DNA of 64,000 nt from Lachancea dasiensis (GCA_900074725.1 LT598456.1:937488-1001487); one strand, 5' to 3'; shown: positions 1 through 9,785, counted from the first letter of the stretch. Notes: a model not told the origin generated them from the sequence alone. Numbers and translations: made by a program.

Positions 1-435
1 ACTCGATCAGTAACGAACGATGATTATATGAAGATCGTAGAAAAGACAAATCTAGCTGTGGAAATGCATGGTAAACAATGGCATGAACTAGAGGATGCAC
101 CACTTATGATGCTACAAAGATATAGAATTTTTGTTGCCGCAAGCAAGGAAAACTCAGCAGCCACTAAACAATGCAAAAAAACGGTGATGATATTTGGAGG
201 CATGCTAGTCAACGAAATTGAAAACTGTAATCTAGTTATTGCTTGCCTTGCCTCCACGAGCGATGATCTTTTCCTTCGAGACTTACGAAGTACGGTTGCG
301 GCAACAAAATACAAAGAAAACAAGAAAATTGGCGACGCTAAGTTTCGAATTCCTAGGATTGTGAGTTTAGAATGGCTACGAGCTTGTGTAATGGAGCAAT
401 GTCTCGTTCCTGAAGAGGATCACATCTGTGTTTAA
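1..435 (+). CDS. DNL4: DNA ligase IV, C-terminal part (gene enters from left edge)
   Basis: This is the last 144 codons of the ligase of non-homologous end joining, which in yeast works in the nucleus with Lif1 and Nej1 on Ku-bound breaks. The frame is open from base 1, so the ATG at 28 is internal. The visible piece reads as a BRCT domain: a hydrophobic strand with GG (TVMIFGG), an NC turn, and the closing tryptophan helix VSLEWLRACV followed by LVPEEDH, typical of the last BRCT repeat of fungal ligase IV. The catalytic part lies outside the window. Position supports the call: UTP23, close by, is the direct neighbour of DNL4 in S. cerevisiae. The family assignment is from memory of motifs and synteny, not from an alignment. 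Confidence 0.8.
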   Translation, partial: TRSVTNDDYMKIVEKTNLAVEMHGKQWHELEDAPLMMLQRYRIFVAASKENSAATKQCKKTVMIFGGMLVNEIENCNLVIACLASTSDDLFLRDLRSTVAATKYKENKKIGDAKFRIPRIVSLEWLRACVMEQCLVPEEDHICV

Positions 436-552
436 GTTTGCATTATATATTGCACAAGGTGATTTATGAAAGTCCCGTGATAAAGTATCTTTCAGCTGCT
501 CATCCTACCACTACCTTCCGGTTTGAGACAGATAAGACGGGTCAAGTAACGA

Positions 553-2619
553 ATGCCAGCTCAATTAGATGGATTTGTGCCTGCTCATTGCATATTCTAT
601 AGCTTGTTTCATCCAACAGAAGGAACGAAAGTGAGACATGAGTTTCCTCCAGGCTGCTTGGAAGCCAGCGGTATAAAGTTTGACACTATCAAAAATTATA
701 TTATTCCCAAACCACAGCTCTGTAACAAGCTTCTGACTTTCAAGTATGGCTCATATCGACTGGTATGCTATCCAGTAACTGTGGTGGCTTCATACTATGC
801 TCGGAATTCTTTCAGTTTCAATTTTGTGTTCGTGTTCCCTTATGACTGTGCTACTTCCCCTTATGAGCCGACCATCAAGCGGCTCGGTAAAATGTTCACA
901 GTTTTAGAGGAACAGTCTCAACTTCTTTCAAAAGCTGAGAGAGATTTGGTATATTTTCGTCTAAAAACCAATGATGCTCATAAGCATACCACGCAAGATA
1001 ACTCCCTAGACAATGAAAATCCAAACACACTAGGTGTAGCGGATGGAAACCAAGCTCAGGAGCGAGGATATGCCTTTGAGAAGTATCAGGAAATATTAAA
1101 GGATTTGAGTGGTACCAGCAAGAGACTCGCCGTGGATGATTTGATAACAAGAATATTCCAGGATTTAAACAACTATTCAGAATGTTTAATTCCCATTGAC
1201 TCAGGGAATGCAGTTGATATAAAGTTATTTCCTTTACTTTCTCCACCTAATTCCTGCTTGTCATTTGAGGACGTTCCAATTTCGACGGTGAACTTGGCGA
1301 AGTTAATCGATGTCAATTGGGATCCAACAATGTTAGGAATTGTTCCCTATATCAACGGAATAAACAGTATTGCAAAAATTGCTCGCTTTTGCAACAGTGA
1401 TCTCGACTTGGTCATCGAATGCATAAAACACTTAATATACTATAATTGTGTGGCGCTCGTCGATATTTTTCAATTTAGCAACATTTATGCCCCAACCAGC
1501 GAGCTCAATCGTTTCCTCATTGATTCGACTTTAGCAGCAGCATGCCAATTGTATGTCACATTCAAAGACTCGACTGAAATTTCGGTGCTTCCACTGGATA
1601 CACGATCCAAGAGGCTAAGCAGTACCAGCAACGCAAGAAGCCGAAACTCGAGCGGTACTATGGACATTTCTCAGAAGGCGAGATATTTCGGACCAAGAGA
1701 CGGATCATCTATATCAAATACAGAGTCATCGTTAAATGGCTATCAAAACACACCTCAATCCCATAACTCCTCAATTCCATTGCGCAGTATGACCGATGGT
1801 GGCCTCTCCCAATCCGAGGGGGCTGGATACGAAAATGGAATAACACTCCCTTCTAAATCATGTCTTTTTGATTTGTACCGATCTTTATCGCAGGGTCAAA
1901 CTGTCAGGGAATGGTACCGAACCCATTTCGAAAAGCTACGATCTGCTCGAATAGATGTAAGAAGATTTATTACCTTTGGAACTATACATGGGTTATTATA
2001 TCGTTGTTATTCTATTCCAGTAGTAAAGAATGTAGGCCTTTTGGAAAGTGTTAAAGCTTCCAGTTCTTCCAAAGACATCAATACCAAGCCCGAAGGGGGC
2101 CTATCACACGGTGACACACTCAACAGTGTCTTTCCTGCTGCTGATATACAAGTGGCCGGTGGTAATGCCAATTCGAACTCACATAGAGGAAGGACCAGAA
2201 ACTTTTTAACAGCGGATGCCGCAGAAGAAGCATTGAAAGATGTTTATAGGAAGTTAAGGCTAGAAGATAACCAAAACGGCTCTTCTAACATGAAAAGTCC
2301 AATGGCGAAATTTTTAACTAAGGCATCTAGCAACTCGCCGGAAATATCCCCGGTAGATGGCTTGAATTTTAGCGCGGACTCAAGGAATAAAGTCGCGTTT
2401 GACATGAGAAGGCCACTAACACCAGCTTCGGCCGACGAACGCAGAAAAGCGGAAGTGAATCAAACCATTGCCGAAAAGAAAGCGGAAGAACTCCTCTTGC
2501 TCCGGTCGATAAGAGATATTGAGAATTTCGATAAAATTTGTACGCGATTAGAGAAGGACCGCGAAGAGGTTGAAGGCATGATACGCGATCTAGGTCCCTA
2601 TCAAGTTATACATTCATAA
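553..2619 (+). CDS. NPR2: Npr2, subunit of the SEACIT (GATOR1-like) TORC1 inhibitor
   Basis: Npr2 forms the vacuole-associated Iml1-Npr2-Npr3 complex that acts as GAP for the Rag GTPase Gtr1 and dampens TORC1 when amino acids are scarce. The 688-residue product begins with the family's longin-like region: DGFVPAHCIFYSLFHPTEGT, then YRLVCYPV and the strand FSFNFVFVFPYD. The conserved central block (YINGINSIAKIA) is near residue 270. A Ser/Asn-rich linker at about 345-425 is poorly conserved and makes the protein somewhat longer than the S. cerevisiae one (615). The C-terminus has a charged helix (AEKKAEELLLLRSIRDIE) likely to be coiled coil. It is convergent with CIN8, with about 80 bases between the stops, the same order as chromosome V of S. 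cerevisiae. Confidence 0.93.
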   Translation: MPAQLDGFVPAHCIFYSLFHPTEGTKVRHEFPPGCLEASGIKFDTIKNYIIPKPQLCNKLLTFKYGSYRLVCYPVTVVASYYARNSFSFNFVFVFPYDCATSPYEPTIKRLGKMFTVLEEQSQLLSKAERDLVYFRLKTNDAHKHTTQDNSLDNENPNTLGVADGNQAQERGYAFEKYQEILKDLSGTSKRLAVDDLITRIFQDLNNYSECLIPIDSGNAVDIKLFPLLSPPNSCLSFEDVPISTVNLAKLIDVNWDPTMLGIVPYINGINSIAKIARFCNSDLDLVIECIKHLIYYNCVALVDIFQFSNIYAPTSELNRFLIDSTLAAACQLYVTFKDSTEISVLPLDTRSKRLSSTSNARSRNSSGTMDISQKARYFGPRDGSSISNTESSLNGYQNTPQSHNSSIPLRSMTDGGLSQSEGAGYENGITLPSKSCLFDLYRSLSQGQTVREWYRTHFEKLRSARIDVRRFITFGTIHGLLYRCYSIPVVKNVGLLESVKASSSSKDINTKPEGGLSHGDTLNSVFPAADIQVAGGNANSNSHRGRTRNFLTADAAEEALKDVYRKLRLEDNQNGSSNMKSPMAKFLTKASSNSPEISPVDGLNFSADSRNKVAFDMRRPLTPASADERRKAEVNQTIAEKKAEELLLLRSIRDIENFDKICTRLEKDREEVEGMIRDLGPYQVIHS

Positions 2620-2697
2620 TATCAATATAAAACCGGGACTTTTTGTAACCATGGGGCAGCTGGTATTTTGAAAATGCATTGGATTTAAATTACAGTA

Positions 2698-5556
2698 TTA
2701 TTCTACGTGTTCAGAGTTCGGTTCGATTGGATCACCAAGCTCAACTACTTTGCGCTTAGTCGGAGATATGGTTCGCCTGTTGCCATCGATTTCTTTGATA
2801 GGGGAGTTCGAATAGGACCTCTTGCGCGGTGGGAGCAGTTGATCCACGTTTCTTGTATTTCTGTGCTCGGTGATCCTTTTGGGAGTCTTACCCGATGGTC
2901 CCAAAGGTTTGAGGGGTTTTTCGTTTAATTGCTCCAGCAAACACTCTATTCGCTCTTCTCCGCGCAATTGGGGAACAGCCTGACTACTCAGCAAATCTTG
3001 TATAGACTGGTCGATTTCGCCGAACTTTTGTGTAGCAGCCTGCATGTAGTTGGCGCTGTTTTGTACTTGGGCCCTGAGCAAGGTGTGCTTTCGTTTAATA
3101 CTGCCAACATTGTCGTTGATTACGCCGTTATTTCGAAAATCAGCCGACAAATCTCTAAGACTCAATAAATTGCGTTCCACATCCTTCATGGTGTATTCGG
3201 ACCATCCCCTCGCCAAGTCTAATTTGCTGTACACGCCATTGACAGCCGTGTCCATATTACTTTCGAAATCATTAGTAAGCTTATCACATTCGTTAATATT
3301 CTCTAGGGACTTTTCCCATGCTTGTTTAACAGGGTCAAGAAGTCCCATCTCTTTAGCCACTACCTCAGAAGCCGCATGCTTAAGACTCTGCATCATCGAA
3401 TTCTTGTTGTTTTCAAGGTGATCATTCATCAATTCTCTCAACTGAGTGAAAACAGAGTTGGCCGAAAGCCTCAACTGATGATATGTGCGTTCAACATGCA
3501 TATCAAGGGCCTCTTGAAAATTATTCTTGAAAAAATGCTCGTTAAGATAATCTTTTAGATTGTTGTAATCCTCACTAATGCTGCTAAGGTGGGTCATTAA
3601 ATTGGAAGAGTAAGCTTTGACGACTGAGGTTATAGTCTCCACTTGTTCATGTATCTCTTTGAATTGCTTGGGTGTCTGAATTGATAGTTCGTGAGCAAAT
3701 TTTTGACAAATTTCGTTGCTCGAAGAGTCAAGAGACTCAAACAAGCGAAAAATCTCCCTGCTGACAAAGTCAATATTGACATCGACGTCGATACTATTTT
3801 CGTCGATGTTGCCTTTCAGTTTTTCAATCTCTTGTACGAGTGAATTTCTGAAGGATCCAATATTATCGTAAAGAACCTTCTCCATTTCAGTTTGAAATCG
3901 CTGCCCTTGATCCTCATATACCTGTAATGACTTCTGCATTGCATGTAAAGCATGCATCAGATCTTGGACCACATTTGATAGCTCCTGTTCGTTTCTATGC
4001 TGCCTGTCGATCTTATCATAGAGATACTCTATGTTGCTGCCCAAATTCCGAACTTTAATTTTTTGTGACTCATTCATTTCACTGCAGAGCTTTTTCTCTT
4101 TTGAAAGTATGGCATTCTGAGAGTTCAGCTTTTCAATCGAACGTTTACATTCCTGCACCTCGGTCTTGTAATTTTCTAACTCATTGGTCAACTCCTTATA
4201 ATTCTCCTGACTCATGTATACTCCGTCTTTTGCCTTTGTGGACAACAAGTCGGACTTAATCTTAATCAGCTCTGCAGTGATGCTTTTGACCAAAACATCT
4301 TTCATAATGAAACTTCCCACCTGAGGCCTATTTTTGATGTTCTTCGCCTTTGAAGCATATTCTAACGTGCTAGAGGTCTCCTCGGAATTGATCTTGGCAG
4401 GTGAGATTGTGGCAATCAAGGCAGTTTTGGTATTACCTCCAAGGGAATCCTGTAATAGCCTCGTCAACTTAGATTCTCGGAAGGGGATATGTGCACTTTT
4501 GTCGGCTAGAGAGTTGATCACTCTCCCCAGGGTCAATAAGCTTTGATTTATCGACCCCGCTTCTTTTGCTCTTTGATTTTGGGCACCAGATCTACTGATG
4601 TTTTCGGAACCAGCCAAATCAACCAAATTCATCTTAGAGACTCGAAAATTTTCATCGTCGCACTTTTTGTAAAGCATTATAGTAAATATGGTATGGGATC
4701 GACTTGAGAAATCATTCATTTTTGTTGATGCAACCTGTCTTTGCCTTAGGCCGCGTTGAAGTAACTGAATTCCTTCCTTGGCATTCATGATATGAAATTC
4801 TTGTAAGTTTTGGATATGAATTGCGGAGTTCGTATCCGTGGTAAATGAAGTTCTAGGGACCGGCGATTTAGGTCTTTTTGAAACGTTCGACGAAACTCTC
4901 ATCCTTCGCCTTGAATTGAAGCTAGAGCCAGAGAAGTGCGATTCCGCGTATTTTGGAGAATTGGTTGTAGAGCTACTTCTACTGCCAGTGATGCTATTGT
5001 GATTGCTGGTAGAGTCGAAGATTCGCAGCTTTTTGGGCATGCTTGCATCCTGGACATCGTCTAGGAGGTCTTTAAGCTCTTCATTATACAGTTCAACGAA
5101 CGAGCACTTGATCATGTAGTCGTCACTGCACGCATCATCCAGCGCGTCGAAAATCTTGAAAAGGACGCGTGGAATTACCCCTGCGCCTTCGCTGAGTTCC
5201 CCTTCATAAAGTCTCTCGTCTCCGGTCATCGTATAAGTTTTACCCGTTGAAGTCATGCCATAGACTAGTATAGTGCAATTATAGCCCTTGATAAAATCCT
5301 GGAATAAAGGCTCTGCGATGCTTTCAAAAACTAGCTGTTGATCCGCACTAGGTCCAAATACTTTGTCGACAGTGTACGTTTTAGAGTTTATTTGAGCAGC
5401 TATACCTGTTTCCCCTGTTGTATTAATAGAAACCTCGTTGCTTCCAGTAAGGTCAGGGATAGCCACTACCACAGAACTGCGCGCTTCTATTTCTTTCTCG
5501 TTTCGGCCCCTGCAACGGACTGCTACAGTAATATTCAGCTCTTCTGATTCAGACAT
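2698..5556 (-). CDS. CIN8: Kinesin-5 (BimC) mitotic spindle motor Cin8
   Basis: Bipolar kinesin-5 slides antiparallel spindle microtubules apart and is needed for spindle assembly and anaphase. The 952-residue product has an N-terminal motor: P-loop GMTSTGKT at 100-107, switch I NDFSSRSH at 281-288, switch II DLAGSE at 313-318. Between about 181 and 243 sits a Ser/Arg-rich insertion at loop 8 containing SP and KRPKSP sites; a large loop 8 is the hallmark of Cin8 over Kip1 and is the site of Cdk1 control. A long coiled-coil stalk follows, then a tail with GKTPKR, which resembles the BimC-box TPxR core, and basic PRKR and TKRK patches that may be nuclear localisation signals. The ATG at 5556 gives the usual short lead before the motor. 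Length is close to S. cerevisiae Cin8 (1000). Confidence 0.95.
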   Translation of the reverse strand: MSESEELNITVAVRCRGRNEKEIEARSSVVVAIPDLTGSNEVSINTTGETGIAAQINSKTYTVDKVFGPSADQQLVFESIAEPLFQDFIKGYNCTILVYGMTSTGKTYTMTGDERLYEGELSEGAGVIPRVLFKIFDALDDACSDDYMIKCSFVELYNEELKDLLDDVQDASMPKKLRIFDSTSNHNSITGSRSSSTTNSPKYAESHFSGSSFNSRRRMRVSSNVSKRPKSPVPRTSFTTDTNSAIHIQNLQEFHIMNAKEGIQLLQRGLRQRQVASTKMNDFSSRSHTIFTIMLYKKCDDENFRVSKMNLVDLAGSENISRSGAQNQRAKEAGSINQSLLTLGRVINSLADKSAHIPFRESKLTRLLQDSLGGNTKTALIATISPAKINSEETSSTLEYASKAKNIKNRPQVGSFIMKDVLVKSITAELIKIKSDLLSTKAKDGVYMSQENYKELTNELENYKTEVQECKRSIEKLNSQNAILSKEKKLCSEMNESQKIKVRNLGSNIEYLYDKIDRQHRNEQELSNVVQDLMHALHAMQKSLQVYEDQGQRFQTEMEKVLYDNIGSFRNSLVQEIEKLKGNIDENSIDVDVNIDFVSREIFRLFESLDSSSNEICQKFAHELSIQTPKQFKEIHEQVETITSVVKAYSSNLMTHLSSISEDYNNLKDYLNEHFFKNNFQEALDMHVERTYHQLRLSANSVFTQLRELMNDHLENNKNSMMQSLKHAASEVVAKEMGLLDPVKQAWEKSLENINECDKLTNDFESNMDTAVNGVYSKLDLARGWSEYTMKDVERNLLSLRDLSADFRNNGVINDNVGSIKRKHTLLRAQVQNSANYMQAATQKFGEIDQSIQDLLSSQAVPQLRGEERIECLLEQLNEKPLKPLGPSGKTPKRITEHRNTRNVDQLLPPRKRSYSNSPIKEIDGNRRTISPTKRKVVELGDPIEPNSEHVE

Positions 5557-5827
5557 ATATTACTCTCAAGCTTTCCTGGATCCTACCTATGGACGCGCAA
5601 TTGCGGGCCAATATCTTCTCACTTAGGCAGTCTCCGTGCATCTATGTTTATTTAGTTCAAAGCTGTTTGTTTACCATTATTAAACAATTTACGCGTCAAT
5701 AATTTAGACAAGATCATATTTAACGACAAAGCAAACTGTTTGAAAATTTGGTAGAAAAAAGATGTGCCTAAATGGAGTTGCTTGTCTTCATATTATGACA
5801 AAGGATTTGTGCTAAATTTCTGTGATT
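5557..5827. other. CIN8 promoter / UTP23 3' region
   Basis: An AT-rich spacer of about 270 bases. It must carry the CIN8 promoter (reading leftward) and the UTP23 terminator. I see an ACGCGTC/GACGCGT near 5691, which resembles the MBF site (MCB, ACGCGT) expected of a G1/S-expressed spindle gene. Nothing else is recognisable. Confidence 0.35.
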
Positions 5828-6622
5828 TCAGTCACTTACAGGACCAGAAGGTATGTTACTGCTGTCTTCGACTTTTGATTTATGACTTGACTTGTGAGAT
5901 CGCTTTCGACGGGATGATGGTACGTCTGACTTTTCTTGGCTGGAGTTTGCTGGAGAGCTACTCTGAGCCACTGTAGGGTGAGAGAGTGGCGGAGCTTTTC
6001 TCTTTTTCACACTGAGAGGATTGGCCCCTTTGGGGCCCTTGCGTTTCTTGTTTGGGGGCTGCTTCTCTTGGGGTGCAGCTCCAGGCGTCCCGCTTGCGAG
6101 CGGGTCGTTAAGGCCCTTGTATAACTTCCGCCTCTCTTGATCACTGCTCAACTTTTCGCTGGTTCGGCTGAGAGGTTCCATCACCATGACAGATCTGTTC
6201 ATGAAAATCATGGGCACCCCTGGGACTTTTCTAAGAGTACTTCGAATCTTTGGGTCTTGACTGGCCACGACATATCTATGCTTGTTGACTCCATCAATAC
6301 AAACCACACTAGTCAGGCACTCCAGCGGGGACTTCGCTTCCTTGGGCGGATGATTGCAACGCCTTCTTTCAAATGTTTTTGCTAGATCAATAACTTCCTG
6401 GTTTTTTGTATCGTAGATAGCTTGGATGCAGCACTGCGTGATCATAGGTTTTACTTCCGCCTGAAGCGTCCGCTGCAGACCTTTCACAAGATCGAAGGAT
6501 GCCTTGTGAGTATCGCAGACAATTTGATCGTCCACCAAGACTTGGTACGGCTCTCTGAATTTGAAATTGTGATGGTAGACAAGCATTTGCTTGCGGTATG
6601 ATTTAGCTCTCTTTTGACGCAT
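5828..6622 (-). CDS. UTP23: Utp23, PIN-like small-subunit processome factor
   Basis: A nucleolar protein of the SSU processome needed for early 18S rRNA processing and for release of snR30 in S. cerevisiae. The 264-residue product (254 in baker's yeast) starts MRQKRAKSYRKQMLVYHHNFKFREPYQVLVD, the conserved opening of the Utp23/Fcf1 PIN family. A zinc-binding set follows (C, C, CNHP, C) up to about residue 130, then VPGVPMIFMNRSVMVMEPLS, a conserved C-terminal binding peptide. The tail from about 180 is Lys/Ser-rich (KKRKGPKG, SRRKRSHKSSHKSK), as usual for nucleolar proteins. The gene is next to DNL4 in S. cerevisiae chromosome XV. Its promoter carries RRPE and PAC-like elements (separate entry). 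Confidence 0.93.
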   Translation of the reverse strand: MRQKRAKSYRKQMLVYHHNFKFREPYQVLVDDQIVCDTHKASFDLVKGLQRTLQAEVKPMITQCCIQAIYDTKNQEVIDLAKTFERRRCNHPPKEAKSPLECLTSVVCIDGVNKHRYVVASQDPKIRSTLRKVPGVPMIFMNRSVMVMEPLSRTSEKLSSDQERRKLYKGLNDPLASGTPGAAPQEKQPPNKKRKGPKGANPLSVKKRKAPPLSHPTVAQSSSPANSSQEKSDVPSSRRKRSHKSSHKSKVEDSSNIPSGPVSD

Positions 6623-6690
6623 TTTGAGTCCGGCCGAGGATGGGATCGTTTAAGAGCTTGGAGAAATCTAGTCACACTATCCTAGGATAT

Positions 6691-6754
6691 CTCTCATTTC
6701 ATTTCATCTCATCTCATCTCATCTCATCTCATCTCTGAGCACCTTTGAAAATTT
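6691..6754 (-). promoter_or_regulatory. UTP23 promoter: PAC-like GATGA array plus RRPE-like box
   Basis: Upstream of UTP23 (69-132 bases before its ATG) the plus strand has a run of ATCTC units, on the coding strand GAGATGAGATGAG repeated to about 6736. The recurring GATGAG is the core of the PAC element (GCGATGAG), the Dot6/Tod6 site of ribosome-biogenesis promoters. Next to it TGAAAATTT at 6746-6754 resembles the RRPE (TGAAAAATTT, Stb3 site). A perfect GCGATGAG is absent here. Assignment follows the known RRPE/PAC pairing; function is inferred. Confidence 0.6.
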
Positions 6755-6860
6755 GACCTGCACGTTCAAGGTGATACAGAGCTTTCGGCCCCATCCATAA
6801 GATTAGACGCGGGTGGGGACCGGAGAGTAGTTCGTTGTCTTCAGCATGGGAATCAGATCC

Positions 6861-7471
6861 TCACGTAAACCCTGTAACTTGTTTGATACTTTCAATCAGG
6901 TTGCCCATCATCGAGTTGAAGAAAATGGTAACCGTGATAAGAATAAATATTGTTATAATTCGAGAAGGTGCGTCCCACAGCACCCGAGATACAGTCTTTT
7001 CCGCTACATCAAGCTTAGTCGTTTGTCTTCCAGAACGTGCTTGTGCCTTTATGATATCATTCGTTTTTGTTGTTTGTGGAGATATTTGCCGTGGAAGAGA
7101 GGCGCGCGGGAGCGCCACTGACAATGCTCGAGGGGGTGGTTTAACGATCTCACGATTTCGTGAGCGCTGAGTAATGATCTTATCCCCTACGTCAATTAGC
7201 GTACTAGAGTCTTCAATGGCCTGAACCACTACTTGGTTGGAATCAGTGCTGACATTGGCCAGATTGCTAGGTTCGTCATTTTGCAAAGCTTTCGAACGCC
7301 CGGAGCCACTCGAAGCGACGCCAAATAGACTTTTTTTTTACTCTTTTTGCTGACAGGTCGACGCTGTGGCACGACCGAATATTCGGGCCGAGTTCTTGGG
7401 CTTCTGTTGTTGAGTCTCAAAAAAGGAACATCTTCAGAATCTCTTACTGGATAAGGTATCAGGGGCTGCAT
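6861..7471 (-). CDS. Tail-anchored protein of unknown function, reading frame split at a nine-A run
   Basis: Two overlapping reading frames look like one gene. The first starts at ATG 7471 (MQPLIPYPVRDSEDVPFLRL) and is sensible to KKSKKK; the second continues as SLFGVASSGSGRSKALQNDE and ends at 6861. They join if one extra A is read in the A9 run (T9 at 7331-7339 on the plus strand), giving about 203 residues. The C-terminus (IITIFILITVTIFFNSMMGNL) is a single membrane segment with a short tail, so a tail-anchored protein is likely. Upstream of it are Ser/Pro/Arg-rich stretches with no domain I know. The break may be a sequencing or assembly error, programmed -1 slippage, or a true mutation. 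I do not recognise an orthologue; no equivalent gene comes to mind between UTP23 and PRB1/YSP3 in S. cerevisiae. Confidence 0.5.
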
Positions 7472-7891
7472 AGCTTGGAGTACTCATATATGGGTACTAC
7501 AATGGCATCTCACCAATTCTAGCAGAAGCTCTTTGTTTCTTGGCAACGGCTCTCTTTCGCAGGGTTACCAGATTGAAATGACAGAAACTCGAGCACAATG
7601 GCATTACGAACGACAGGGAAGGCTCACCACCATATAACGACGGGGCCAAGAACATAGATACAGGGGCACTACCTCATGCAATGGACAAACAACCCAGTAG
7701 CCGGATAAATTCAAAATGATGTATGAAATTCGTTACCGTTTCACGAGAAAACGTACAAATGTGTATAGGCCCTTGTTATATATACTTATTTTTTACTCAG
7801 GAATCCAGCTGAGCTCTTCCGCAGAGCCTTTCCATTTGCAAAACATTGTGAATGCAGCAGAGTACTTCGGCAGTAGTATCAAAAATATTCC
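7472..7891. other. Spacer between the tail-anchored gene and PRB1
   Basis: About 420 bases. It holds the promoter of the leftward split gene and the 3' region of PRB1. A short open frame on the plus strand (7716-7937) overlaps PRB1 and is judged spurious. No RNA gene or repeat seen. Confidence 0.3.
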
Positions 7892-9553
7892 TCACAATAT
7901 GTTCATCTTGTCGAAAACATGTCTAATTTCTTCATAAACAGCGTCAGTTTTCTCACCCAAAGAGTCGACAAGATTTTCAAGCTCTGCGGCCACAGCACCT
8001 TGCTTGCTCGCTTCTTCCTCAGTGGTAGCCTTTCCGTCAGACACGTCTAGGCCCCAGAAGTCGTCGAGGTCTTGGCCTGCACCATTGTAAATGAGGTAGT
8101 TAGGTGTATCCTCCGGTAGGTCACCTAGAACATTCTTAGTACTGTATGAAATCAACTTTTTCTTGAGCTGGGCAGGAGTAATACCACCGGCAGCGTGGTA
8201 ATACTCGCTGTCAGAGTCCGGTTGTAACGACAAGAAATATGTCAAAAGACCAGCAACGTGTGGAGAGGCCATGGATGTACCGGATAGAGTGGCCGTAGCA
8301 GATTCAGAACCGATGTAGGTCGACAAGACATTCAATCCAGGAGCAAAAATGTCGACACATTTACCCCAGTTGGAGAAATAAGCCCTGTCGTCGGCCAAAG
8401 TGGAGGCACCAACAGTGATGGCATTTTCAGCAGAGGCTGGGGAAGTGTTACAGGCATCTTGATTTTCGTTTCCGGCGGCGACAGCAAAATGCAGACCAGC
8501 CTTGACTGCGGCGTTAACAGCCAAGTCAAGGGCAGGTGATTTGCCACCCCCTAACGACATATTGGCAGTGGAGCCTTTAAATCCCTTCTTGTTGCTCTTG
8601 ACAGCATCTTGATGAGATTTGGCAGCAAACTCAACGCCCTTGACCACGTCCGACATTGAACCGGATCCGTTGGATCTCAAAACCTTGACGGCAACAACCT
8701 CAGCGTTTTTGGCAACACCATAGTGCTTAGAGGCGATAGTTCCGGCACAGTGGGTGCCGTGACCGTTACCATCTTGGTCTAGATCGTTGGTTGGCACCGT
8801 TTTACCCCAAACGGCTCTGCCCTCAAAGTCCTTGTGGTCGACATTGATACCGGTGTCGATAACATAGGAAGTCACACCCTTACCAGCTGCATCATCGTAA
8901 AGATACTTGTTGAATGAACCAAGGTTCAACTTCTCACGATGCGAAATACGCGACAACCCCCATGGTGCGCCGTTTTGGGTGTCGAATTCTTGGGCGTACA
9001 CCATGGAGTCTTGTTCAACGAAGTCAACAAGAGGGTTCATACGAATGAAATCCACAATCTCCGAGGTGAAATAGCCAATGTAACCCTTCAACAAGCCGTC
9101 GACTTCGAAGGTGTCGTGAATACCTCCTTCGGGAGAAAGGGCACGGAACCCTTCCTCCGCTTCAGGGCCTTCGGCGCCTGTGGTGGCAGCAAAAAATGCG
9201 TCCGAAAGGGAAAGCTTTGCGACCGTTTGGGCGTGCGCCTCAGATATGATTTCGCGGTGAAAGTCCGCCTCTTGTGCGGTAACGTCCTTCTTGAACACCA
9301 CGATGTAGCGGTGAGGAATGACAAGGGCCATCTCACGCGCCCCTACGAGAGGCGCCAATTTCAGAGGCTCACCCTTGGAAGCAGCAGTATGAGTGATTTC
9401 CTTAGCAAATGACTCTACAACGGACTCTCCTGCGTGCAAGGCATTCTTGACGCGGACAGCAATTTCGTGGGAGGCTTCCTCAACCTCGGGCAGCACCAAA
9501 GCCGACCCAACAGCAGCGGCCATGGCCACTGGCAAAGCAGTTTGTAGTTTCAT
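7892..9553 (-). CDS. PRB1: Vacuolar subtilisin-like protease B (cerevisin), precursor
   Basis: A serine protease of the vacuole that degrades proteins and helps mature other vacuolar hydrolases. The 553-residue product has a signal peptide (1 to about 20), a propeptide with the I9 inhibitor fold (HRYIVVFKKDVTAQE, about 81-188), and an S8 domain. The triad is visible: D233 in VIDTGIN, H265 in HGTHCAG, S427 in SGTSMASPHVAG; N362 in AAGNENQ is the oxyanion residue. It is shorter than S. cerevisiae Prb1 (635), mainly because the propeptide lacks the long acidic/His-rich part. S. cerevisiae has two duplicates, PRB1 (chr V) and YSP3 (chr XV, next to UTP23); this single gene sits where both descend from. 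Codon use is biased, as expected of a well expressed gene. Confidence 0.96.
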   Translation of the reverse strand: MKLQTALPVAMAAAVGSALVLPEVEEASHEIAVRVKNALHAGESVVESFAKEITHTAASKGEPLKLAPLVGAREMALVIPHRYIVVFKKDVTAQEADFHREIISEAHAQTVAKLSLSDAFFAATTGAEGPEAEEGFRALSPEGGIHDTFEVDGLLKGYIGYFTSEIVDFIRMNPLVDFVEQDSMVYAQEFDTQNGAPWGLSRISHREKLNLGSFNKYLYDDAAGKGVTSYVIDTGINVDHKDFEGRAVWGKTVPTNDLDQDGNGHGTHCAGTIASKHYGVAKNAEVVAVKVLRSNGSGSMSDVVKGVEFAAKSHQDAVKSNKKGFKGSTANMSLGGGKSPALDLAVNAAVKAGLHFAVAAGNENQDACNTSPASAENAITVGASTLADDRAYFSNWGKCVDIFAPGLNVLSTYIGSESATATLSGTSMASPHVAGLLTYFLSLQPDSDSEYYHAAGGITPAQLKKKLISYSTKNVLGDLPEDTPNYLIYNGAGQDLDDFWGLDVSDGKATTEEEASKQGAVAAELENLVDSLGEKTDAVYEEIRHVFDKMNIL

Positions 9554-9785
9554 AATTCTAAGCGCTAACGATGGGCAAAGGTTTATCTATCTTGGGGGAG
9601 CAGAGTTACAATGAACTGCTACAAAAAAACCCAGTCAACGGGTTTCTCGGGTTTAGCTTCTTCTTAACACTCTCTGATTATCACAGTATCTTCTAGAATC
9701 TTATTCTACTGGAAGTACCTGAGTCTCGAGAGAGTTGTGGTTTTTCAGATTTGACCCTTCCTCGCTGAGTGGAAAGAATGCCACC

